The position numbers and the translations under genes were made by a program. 64,000 nucleotides of DNA, taken from contig JAVHJL010000006.1 of the NCBI GenBank assembly GCA_036971715.1, forward strand, positions 2,418,001-2,482,000, given 5' to 3'. Numbering within the stretch: position 1 is the stretch's first letter; every line of letters starts with the position of its first letter. The DNA comes from Arthrobotrys musiformis (taxonomy: Eukaryota > Ascomycota > Orbiliomycetes > Orbiliales > Orbiliaceae). The notes under the pieces are model-generated. The model saw nothing but the letters and a program-made list of their open reading frames with translations. It was not told where the DNA came from and ran no database searches. Shown here one piece after another: positions 13,775-22,435 of the stretch.

Positions 13775-13809
13775 ACAGTGCCTCGAGCGGAGCGGGCCTC
13801 ATCAACATG
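13775..13809 (+). repeat. 35-bp direct repeat, copy 1
   Basis: A 35-bp GC-rich unit beginning ACAGTGCCTCGAGCGGAGCG and ending in AACATG. Copy 2 at 13901-13935 is identical except for one A/G difference. The two copies start 126 bp apart in otherwise AT-rich non-coding sequence. Confidence 0.95.
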
Positions 13810-13900
13810 CGCATTCTGGTCTATAAACAAGGGAAGCTATGGCGAGCCCTTCCCGGTATTCTTTTGCTTTGTGCAGACGCGAAAGACGATTTTCTCTGAT

Positions 13901-13935
13901 ACAGTGCCTCGAGCGGAGCGGGCCTCGTCAACATG
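13901..13935 (+). repeat. 35-bp direct repeat, copy 2
   Basis: Second copy of the unit at 13775-13809, with one mismatch. The sequence between the copies is unrelated to the unit, so this is a spaced duplication and not a tandem array. Confidence 0.95.
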
Positions 13936-14160
13936 AACACTTTTTTTTGGGTTATCTTTTGTTATCTTGGTTTTTGGTTTTTGCAATTGTTACTGAAGTT
14001 GATACGCAAAGAAGAAATAACTGTCGCTGATGTTTCCTAGCCTTTCTATCAGGTAATTATCTCAACGAACGCCAGATATGCCAGGATTGTCTATAATTAC
14101 CACCTTGGTTATGCTTTCCCAACCGATGGGAAAGGGAGGGGGGAAGGTTTGGCGGAGATA

Positions 14161-15600
14161 TCAGTTGGGATCCTTTAGAGGTTTCCCTTCAATCTCAGCA
14201 GCCGTCTTCGCAAGCTCCGTGATATGGGAATCGTGGGCCTCGGGAGCCAATTGTTCTAACGCCGTATACAGGTTGTACAGGTACTCTTTATTCTCACCGG
14301 ACGGGCCTCGAGAATTCAGGATGTGTTGCGCCAGTGCGTGAACGGACTCGGGGGGTCCGACGAATTGTGGATTGTCGGGCGTACCAATGTATACAATTGC
14401 CGGTATGGGGTTTGGTACGCCTTGGGACTCCTCGCGCGGGAGATTATGAAATACTGGATGTCGATGGATCGTGTAGCCGTTGATTTCACGGAGGTCAAGG
14501 TAGGCTTTTATTCTTTCTACCTAAAGGGCAGCTCAGGAGCGTGAAAACTCTCAACATACGAGGTTCTTGCAGCGGATGCATGCATGCAAACACCCGAAGA
14601 TGGGCGCATATTTTTTTTCGGGCCAATGAGTTTTCCACTGACCTCCGCGGGTGCGATGAGATATGCTGCACCCCATACGGGCTCGTCCGTCTCGTGTGCT
14701 ATCAGGGTGACAACGCGGCCAGGAGCTTCGGGTGTCCCACGATGGTCCTCGCTATTGGGTATCAAAAAGGCCTTGTTAGTTTGTCTATGACGGAAGGGCC
14801 CGTTTGTGCATATGCAAGATGCGGAACCCGAGGTAGGCTACATCCCCAGGTTGCTTTTTGGGGATCCCCACCTTGCCTATAGGAAACCAATGACCTCAAA
14901 GATAATGCCCCGCTGTCAGAATACCGGTGCTTTCCATATCATCTAATCGTCGTATCGAAAAACGAGCCACGGGACTGGGAAAAGATCCCGAGACATCCAA
15001 AATGCAGGGACGTCGGTAGAAGGTGTCTGGAACATCTCGGTACCTGCCAAAATCTTCGAATGTAACCTCGTTCTATGTAACAAGGTACGCGACGGGCTGT
15101 ATCAGTCGACGAGGTGTCCTTTGAGACACAAGCAGTTGGTAAGCCATTGTCCTTTTCCCTGGAGCGCCAGAGATATATGGGTAGTTTGGTTGGTGGTCGC
15201 GAGGCTTGAAGAAGGTTTTGTTTTTTTTTTTTCTTCACACGCGAAATTTTCGGTGGAGGCCAGGATAGCAACTAAAGCCATGCAGAACCCCAAACCGTAG
15301 CTGTAGAAAGATGAAAGATCATGTCGACGGCCACTGACCAAACGTTGGTGGAGGTTTCCATATTAAACTTCTGTTTTAACGATGGTCGTTAGTGACCGTT
15401 GCACTTGAAGCAGAACGCCCCCCAGGCATGCATGATGACGCCTAAGCGAACGAAGCCCGTGCAAAAGATACGGGGTTTGGCTGATAGAATCCCAAAGGGG
15501 CGGATAAGGGAGGCGGGTGTTCAACGGGGAGGGGAGAAAGAGGCCATTACCCATAACCAAATATCCAGAAGTCTTCGCCGTCGTTTAGGGGATCGCTCAT
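14161..15600 (-). CDS. GCG1: ChaC-type gamma-glutamylcyclotransferase (glutathione-degrading)
   Basis: Cytosolic enzyme predicted to cleave glutathione to 5-oxoproline and Cys-Gly. Five exons: 15600-15551, 15370-15339, 15096-15044, 14771-14643 and 14520-14161, giving 207 residues. The substrate-binding loop FGYGSLIWKPPP (residues 14-25) is split by the first intron. The next parts are GYIRRFWQ, then DHRGTPEAPGRVVTLI, the family signature. The catalytic glutamate is predicted at residue 100 in YLDLREINGY. The C-terminal half carries VYIGTPDNPQFVGP and GPSGENKEYL, also typical of ChaC. The donors of exons 1-3 and the branch site ACTAAC before exon 2 are good. The weak point is the acceptor of exon 4: the phase-correct site is AAG at 14772, adding AFLIPN before SEDHRG, while a better-looking TAG at 14752 is out of phase. 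The length matches the family. The gene lies tandem to and downstream of eIF3d. Confidence 0.88.
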
Positions 15601-16226
15601 GTTTGATCAGCTGAGAGTCGATGGGGTTTTTCTATGGGCAGGTGGAAATGGGGGAGAAGTATCTACGGGTAAAAGGTACGGGGGAAAAAAAAGGATGGTG
15701 GGGGGAGGGGTGTCTGTTTTCGCTTTCTTTTCCTGGGAGGTGATGGAATTTGGGTAAAACTCGGAACGAGTTTCTAGCGGGAACGAGGGGAGTTTGTATG
15801 AGGTTGGGAAAATAAAAAACTTTATGCCTTGGCTTGCCTGATCCTTTCAGGTTTTATCAGAAACTGGAAAGCGGCTGGCTGCAGGACTAGCACTGAAACG
15901 GAGAGAGATAGTGGTGGTATCTTTAGATCAAGATTATCATACGAGCATACGGGAAGCTCCTGATCGGATTGCATCTATTGGCTTATGTAGTGAGGAAGGT
16001 GGGATCAATATTCCTGGTTCAAGCATCAGCGATGTTGTGAACAAAAAAATACCCTGAAGTGTGCGTGTGTCAAACCGGAGAAGCAAAAGCGCAGATTCCC
16101 GGAGATGAACGATACAATAGTGGTACGGGAGGCTACCGCCGATACAGGGTTCGCGAAAGCAGGTCGCTAGATATTAGAAAACTCAATACGATTCTCCACA
16201 GTATCCGATAATCAAGGTATGCTCCT
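15601..16226. promoter_or_regulatory. Intergenic region upstream of the ChaC gene
   Basis: This 626-bp stretch lies between the eIF3d stop codon and the ChaC start, both on the minus strand. It should contain the eIF3d 3' untranslated region and the ChaC promoter. It has G-rich and A-rich tracts near 15640-15720. No specific operator was recognised. Confidence 0.5.
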
Positions 16227-18125
16227 TTATTCTTCCGCCTCCTCAATAGTCGCTTCGCCTTCAGCTTCCTCTTCGAAAGAGGTCGGTGGAATCTCATAGA
16301 TGCGGACGACTTGCTTGTTCGGATCCTGAAATTTCGGTTAGAATATTATTACACATGAAAGCAAGGGAACGAGCCTTCTACGAACCTTGACAAGGATATA
16401 TTTCCCTTCGGGCATTGCCATACACATATCGATGATAGTTCTGACGATACCCCATCCGTTGCTCAAGCTCAAGTTCATCTGGTTCGCGAATTCGCGGGGT
16501 TTGTACCCAACGACACCCAAGACGACGTGCTTCTCCCGTTCCTTAGGGTTTACTCGAGAAATGAAGCTATTCAACACATTAGCATGGCGATACGCGTGGA
16601 AAAATAGTTGATCTAGAAACCTACCCAATTCTCATAAGGTCGGTCTTAGCCAAGATGGCCTGTGTAGTCCACTTAGCAAGCTTGCAGCTGTTGTTTTTCA
16701 TTTCGGTGGCAACGATGGCACCACGAGAGCTGTGGAGCTTGTTGCGCCAGCTCATAGCTCCACCGCTGCCTTGTGCTCGCTCGTCGAACTCATTCAAGGC
16801 CTTGATTGTGACAAGGCTGTTCTGGTTGGAACCTTGGTTCTTCATAATAGCATCAATCTCCGTCCTGACGATTAAATGGAGTGGTTGATCATCTGACAAC
16901 GACAGGTCGAAACGTCTGTACTTGTATCCTTTCCTGGCGAGTTCAGGTTCGCCTGGTGCGGGGTTGTAGAATGGGTCATCGTGTTCGAACTTGAACTCGT
17001 GCTCGGAGTCTTCAATAACGGCCTGGACAGCGAAGTTGGCATTGAGGACAGTAGCCTCAAGAGCCAATCGGCCCGGGGAATTGATGTTCTCCTTGCTGCT
17101 GTCGCTGACGTCCATAGGTGGGTCGGCAGCGTTCTCGTTGACCGTAGCAAAATCGATTTGAGAGCCATCACGCTTATCAAAGTAGAGCTTGTTTCCAACT
17201 CTGTTGATGACGATATCCCAGCTGTAGACGGATCTTGTGGCACACATCAAAGTAGCAAGGATGGTGTCCGTAGCAAAGATAGTAGCCTGTTCGCCATCTG
17301 CAAGCTTCTGGATGATTGGGTCGCCGGATGTAGTTGGGTTGTACCATGCCCTGTCGAAGATAACCAAGGGTGTCGATGTCGCTTTGGTTGCAGAACGATC
17401 GAAAGAACGGTTGTAGTGGAACAAAGAACCATAAGACTCGACATCTTCTCCATCATCAATCTCGAGGTTAAGCTTGCCGAGGCGGTTGAAGTCAATCTCC
17501 TCCAGCATTTTCCAATCAGGTTTAATAACAACAGATGAGTCTCTGTTTCTCTGTGGCTTGTCGTAATCCTTCCAGCCGAATCGACGTCCCCTGTTGCTTC
17601 TCGGCCCTCTGGAGACCTCACCCTGTGCTCTTCCAGCTTGCTGCCTGCCGAACTGTTGGCCCCTCTGTCCTCCACGGGCAGCACCAGCAGCTCCGCGACC
17701 ACGTCCTCGGAAGACGGTCCCACCACCTCGGGAGAAGGGAGTTCTTGGTTTAACATTCGATCGGTTGTCAACCAAGGAGAAGCTAGCTTCATCCTCGCCT
17801 TGCAACTGTGGGAAGAGAGTCGAAGCTCCAGCTCCGTAAATTTGTTGGTCTATAAAGAATATCAGATATCAGAACCCCGGCTAATTCGATGGTATATATC
17901 GGGGTACTATCACATACCTCTATAATTTCTACCGTATCCACGGCCTCGATCTCTGTCTCCCTTCGAATCCCCAGACCAATCGGCCAGTCGTCCTAGCTTA
18001 TCGCCTTTCGAGAATGGGTTGTAGGGCATGCCATTGATAGTCCCCTCCGCCTCGGTTGGGTCTTGTGGACCCCACGCGCCGTCCGTAGCGAGCCCTGAAA
18101 TGATATCGTTGAAAACCGGTGCCAT
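16227..18125 (-). CDS. eIF3d: Translation initiation factor eIF3 subunit D
   Basis: Cap-binding-type subunit of the eIF3 complex that delivers mRNA to the 40S ribosome (Moe1 in fission yeast). Four exons: 18125-17918, 17849-16625, 16566-16386 and 16325-16227, 570 residues, all in phase. The N-terminus ([10 protein letters not shown], then WGP and [12 protein letters not shown]) is the conserved eIF3d start. An Arg/Gly-rich linker follows at about residues 95-145, then [17 protein letters not shown] and [10 protein letters not shown], characteristic of the family. The C-terminal part has [12 protein letters not shown], restored only when the 58-nt intron at 16624-16567 is removed. The acidic C-terminal tail ([15 protein letters not shown]) is normal for the family. 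The gene is divergent from Tvp23 across 413 bp, so the two may share promoter elements. Confidence 0.97.
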
Positions 18126-18538
18126 CTTGAATTCGGATTCCCTCCTAATAGGGTAGTTGGTATCGGATGTAGCTTCCTTCTATTAACCCGAGTCGTAGGA
18201 ACGGTGTATGTAGCTGTCGATTGAAGCTGTCGAATGAATGAAGGTTGGAAGCTGGCAAGCTTTTTTGATTTTTCTCTTTTTTTTTGAGTTTTCCAAGTTT
18301 GTGCGACGGACGGACGCAACACATCAACACAGTTGCAGGTTGGACTGGTTGTCCTTTCTGTCGCGGCTTTCCACGTAACCCACTTCTATCGAATCAACCA
18401 TCCAACGTTCCCCAACCTGACCAGATCGCGACAGATAGTTATCACCGGCACCGTCGACGGCTCCTCCGAATCTCCCGGGAATCGATTAGATATGAACTAA
18501 GGAAGCCGGAAGTCAGGATTATTCAACTTGCGACTAGA
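18126..18538. promoter_or_regulatory. Divergent promoter of eIF3d and TVP23
   Basis: The 413 bp between two oppositely oriented start codons must hold both promoters. A T-run flanked by TTTTTTGATTTTTCTC at about 18260-18285 is the most obvious element; such dT tracts often mark nucleosome-depleted fungal promoters. No TATA box is placed convincingly for either gene. Confidence 0.6.
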
Positions 18539-19540
18539 ATGGATAACACAGGTTCAGCGGTGCGTAATCCCCATCGGCCTTATACATGTACATGTGGCAG
18601 CCATGTTGAGAACGATATCCATATATGCGCCACCACGTTTTCCATAAATCATTCGCTGACTTGATAGATAACAGGCCGGCCCTACCCAAGGGAGCCTCAC
18701 TTGGCGCCTTTCTTCCCATCCGATTACATTACTATGCTTCCTAGCGTTCCGCCTATGTGTGTCTATCTTTCACAATTCGATATTTCTCAGGCATACGAGA
18801 CTAATAGGCGCTCTTACTGCCAGCTGCCCTGCTTACGTATCTATTCGGACTGTTGTTTACCGACAATGAGTATGGAAGCTATCCTATAGCTTAGTGCTTT
18901 ATTCACGCTTGCTAACTTGATCTCTTAGTGTTCTAATCTTCATCATTGTAATTCTACTACTATCCGCCGACTTTTATTACTGCAAGAACATCGCCGGGCG
19001 CCGCCTTGTAGGGCTAAGGTACGGCAATATCGAGAACTGTTTTAGGGGGGTAACACAGGAGCTAACTGGTGGATGGGATTGCAGATGGTGGAATGAAACA
19101 AACGGCCAAACTGGTGAACAGACTTGGGTTTTCGAGAGTGCAGACGTAAGTTGTCACTTTGATTGCCCAATCGATAATATCTAACCTCTTTGTTTAGCCG
19201 TCCCGGGTTATAAATGCCACCGATTCTCGATTTTTCTGGTTGTCGTTGTATAGTCTGCCCGTCCTCTGGGGTCTTTTGGCTATTCTCGCGCTCGTACGGT
19301 TCAAATTCACTTGGTATGTTTCGATAAAAACTGGCTTAAAACAGGATACCTATGACTAACACCTTTGACAGGTTACCTCTCGTTGCCATTGCCGTAACAC
19401 TCTGTATCACAAACACTCTTGCATTTTCCCGTTGTGATAAATTCTCCAACGCAAGCAGCATCGCGAGCAGAGCTTTCTCGGGGAGCGGTATTGCTGGAAG
19501 TATTGCGAGTGGTATGGTCAGTCGGTTGTGGAGCAGGTAG
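18539..19540 (+). CDS. TVP23: Golgi membrane protein Tvp23
   Basis: Integral membrane protein of late Golgi vesicles. Seven exons: 18539-18559, 18675-18756, 18824-18869, 18929-19018, 19085-19145, 19198-19313 and 19372-19540, total 585 nt, 194 residues. Every junction is phase-consistent. Family hallmarks in order are [20 protein letters not shown] (first membrane segment), [26 protein letters not shown] and [16 protein letters not shown], followed by the C-terminal segment [14 protein letters not shown] and a Gly/Ser-rich end [16 protein letters not shown]. Four hydrophobic segments fit the known topology. The exons are only 21-169 nt, which hides the gene from simple open-frame searches. The first coding exon encodes just MDNTGSA; the start was chosen because it is the only ATG giving a phase-0 donor into the conserved exon. 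The gene converges on the disulfide isomerase gene. Confidence 0.94.
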
Positions 19541-19960
19541 TATTGCTCTTCGGAATTCGGCGCTGGACAAAGGGAGGCTTCGCCGAACATCAAACTACGG
19601 GATAAACTGGGATATAGCGGTTTCACTTTTCTTTTTCATTCCTCCTTTTGGCGCGTACCTTTGTATAGTATATTGAAGTTTAGCATACCCGCGGTTTTAA
19701 GGCTAGGGCTCAAAGGTCAAAAAAGTGTTTTGATTAAGGTTTCAACCCTCTAGGCTGTGTAGTAGATGGTCGTCGAAGATGGCATATCAGTTTCAAGTGC
19801 TGCTTGTACGATCCTAATGGCCATACGGCCGTCTCTTTCAAAGTTCTGCCTGAGATGGGATGCAGTTAGCCTCGAATTGCTCAGCACTAAACTAGGTCGT
19901 CTAGCTCACAAGACCAATGGGCATCCGATAGCGATCAGGCAGCCGTCCTGAGGCCTATAG

Positions 19961-19987
19961 CACCCCTGTGGTCTGGGTACGAGACAA
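19961..19987 (+). repeat. 27-bp imperfect direct repeat, copy 1
   Basis: Unit containing TGGTCTGGGTACG, matching 20325-20351 at 24 of 27 positions by eye. It is bracketed by two AGGCCTATAG decamers. Confidence 0.85.
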
Positions 19988-20324
19988 GGCCTATAGGTCT
20001 AATGGCATTCTGCAATTCGCCTGGGAGTCTAGAGACTGCTGCTTCTCTAGAAATTGGATTACCCTGCCCTTATGCATACGATGTCAATTTACGAGTCGCA
20101 CGTCGATCTATCGATAAAGCATTAGAGTATCACGTCGTTGGGATGTGCGATCAAGCATCATGCATAGCTTATCGTAGCGCCACGGGTACCTCGTGTCGAG
20201 ACTGCATATAAAGCAGCCTTTATGAAGTGCAGTGACGTCGACATGTACAACTAACAAAAAGCTTCAAGCCCTAGATCTATAGATCTCCTAGCCCAAGGAA
20301 GTTACGTGCATATATATACATACC

Positions 20325-20351
20325 CACCCTGGTGGTCTGGGTACGGGACAA
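20325..20351 (+). repeat. 27-bp imperfect direct repeat, copy 2
   Basis: Second copy of the unit at 19961-19987, with three mismatches. It lies about 290 bp beyond the stop codon of the disulfide isomerase gene. Confidence 0.85.
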
Positions 20352-20637
20352 ATACATACCTAGGTAACTAGGCGCATCTATGAGAAATCCAAACTCCCAT
20401 AGTTAGCTTGTCTCGAATCCAGACCCTAGGGATAGTTAGCCTATAAATCTAAAAAGCGCAGCTGACAATAGTTCTTAGAGCATGTGGTTGCAAACAGTAT
20501 CATTGCATTGGATTTAATATACAAAAATGAATCTCAGAATCCCATTCCCAGAACGAAGACTTTTGTAAAGCAGCCTGGCACTGCCTGGAACTACTAAACG
20601 ATAAGGTACTGACTGTGAGGACACCGTCAGGTAATGT

Positions 20638-22435
20638 TTAGAGTTCTTCGTGCTTAGGTGCCTCTTTAACTGGTTCTTCTGGAACTGGCGCTTCCTTGGC
20701 AGGCTCTTCTGGAGCTGGTTCCTCCTTGACCGTTTCCTCTTTGACTGGTTCCTCCTTGACTGGTTCCTCTGGCGCTGGCGCATCCTTAGGTGGCTCTGGT
20801 GGAGCGTCGTTGCTTCCTGGGAATGGTGGGATTTTCACCTTCTTGATTTCTCCCATCTTGATCTTATCGATCCAGATCTTCATCTCTTCCTCAGATTCGG
20901 TATCGCCCTCGTATGCGACATACCATCCTCTCTTCGCGCTCAAGGCTCTCAATTGAACCTTATCGCTTTTCTCAAGGCTAAATCCCTGAGCGAATTCAGC
21001 AGAGAGCTTCGATCCTTGAACTTGGAAGAAAGGGAAAGTTTGCTTCAAATGGTTGATATAGTAATTGGCACCTTCTGGACCAGTGAGGTCTGGGCGCTTA
21101 TCAGGAGTAATGACCAAAACACAGATCTTGCGTCCGCAGGTTTCAGCGAAAATCTCCATGGAGGGAGCCTCAGGAATTGTGGAATCGACTATAGTAGTGA
21201 AATGATTAGTAATATGATCAATAAACAGGGTGGGATTTGGATATGCTGAGGTTTTGACTTACAAGTTGGTCTTGGTGGTGGTGCCGACGAGGACGAGGAT
21301 GAGGACGAAGTCGAAGAGGACTCTGTCCCCTCCTCTTCCTTTGATGCTGGCTTCGAAAACTTGGTTACGAACTTCGCCATACCCTCCTTTTTCAGTTCAC
21401 CGTCGTAGACGACCGCTTCAGCAGAACCTCCCGGTAGTATAAGGAAGGTAGGGAACTTTTCGACACCAAAAAGTTTGAGAACTTCTGTTTCCTTGTCACG
21501 AACTTGTGCAAATGTAACAGAGCCCAAGAAATCAATGGCCAAAGCCTTGTAGAGAGGCGTAGCGACTCCCTTCGTAGTGAAGAGGATAGCCTTTGACGTC
21601 CCGTTCCTCTCCTTGAGGAACCCATCAACAGTCTTGGAGTTGACTCTCGTGACATGATTGGGCATTTGGTCAATCAAGAAGTCAACAATCGACTTTGCCG
21701 TGCGTTGACCTTGGTAATCTATTCCCAGTGAATATATATTAGTACCGCCTAGTCCACACAAACATATTTTCTATATACTTCATTGACAACAATATATATC
21801 TTTAAACTGGAACATACCATGGATAGATGGCTTCCCATTCTTGCCAGGCTTGAAAACCTTGATGGTAGGGAAGCCCTGGACTCCATACTCAGAGCAAGTG
21901 CGCCTGTTGGCATCTTCGTCGCAATCGATCGCAGCGACTTGAGCAAGCCCTTTCATATTCTCAGCGGCTTTCTCATAAGCAGGCTTGAGGCTTTTGCAAT
22001 GTCCGCCTGTGTAACATTAGGTTTAGTAGGTTACTTCCAGAATTGAGCTAATATAGTATAGGGCGAGCTCGCTCCGGAAACTTACACCACGGCGCATAAA
22101 ACCTGTGAACATGGAAAAGATGAACATTAGCCTTACAAGGCCGACAAAAGGTCTCAACGAGCGGAACTGGAACTGGAACTCTTACTCAACAACCTATTCG
22201 TTTGGATTTCCATGCATTAGCAACGATTTCACAGAGCGTTCAAACGCTTAAACTCTAATATGGTATTTTAATGGATACAGTCACATACAGAAGCATGGTT
22301 TGATTTGAGAATCTTCTCCTCGAAGTTCTTAGATGAGAGTTGGAGGACAGGCGAATTGCTGGAGTACATCCCCGCCGCCAATGGGGCGAGGAATGCAGCG
22401 GATAGAGCCGCTACAACGACCGGATTGTGCACCAT
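20638..22435 (-). CDS. ER protein disulfide isomerase with one catalytic thioredoxin domain
   Basis: Oxidoreductase for disulfide formation in the ER. Six exons: 22435-22289, 22193-22186, 22102-22086, 22006-21818, 21718-21263 and 21188-20638, 455 residues, phases all agree. Residues 1 to about 22 are a signal peptide. The active site CGHC is at residues 58-61 in the canonical setting [28 protein letters not shown] supplies the cis-Pro loop. A second, redox-inactive thioredoxin-like domain follows (about residues 125-250), then a Ser-run linker, a further domain, and a C-terminal low-complexity tail of EEPVKE-type units ending in HEEL, a variant of the HDEL/KDEL retrieval signal. Architecture is closest to the Mpd1/P5 group. 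Exons 2 and 3 are microexons of 8 and 17 nt; without them VVEFYAPW is lost. The strength of HEEL as a retrieval signal here is inferred. Confidence 0.95.

Larger units (their letters stand above)
12557..14160. other. Convergent 3' intergenic region of the RRM and ChaC genes
   Basis: This 1.6-kb interval lies between two genes that converge on it. The left part (12557 to about 13200) is T-rich and probably holds the RRM gene's 3' untranslated region. It also contains the 35-bp direct repeat listed separately. No supported coding exon was seen. Confidence 0.6.
19541..20637. other. Convergent intergenic region with a degenerate repeat
   Basis: 1.1 kb between TVP23 and the disulfide isomerase gene. 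The right two thirds do not read as coding in any frame. They contain a 27-bp imperfect direct repeat (19961-19987 and 20325-20351), plus AGGCCTATAG-type decamers at 19951 and about 19987. It could be a remnant of a mobile element, but no open frame, terminal repeat or RT/transposase motif supports this. Confidence 0.5.

Noticed and set aside
15241..15340. In-frame TACGGT and TGGCCTCCACCG read as the ChaC FGYG and WPPP motifs
   Set aside because: They are in different frames with only 24 nt between candidate borders. The true FGYGSLIWKPPP is formed by exons 15600-15551 and 15370-15339 with proper phases.
19750..20500. Transposon fragment
   Set aside because: Short repeats are present but there are no terminal repeats, target-site duplications or reverse-transcriptase/transposase motifs, so it is only noted as a possible remnant.
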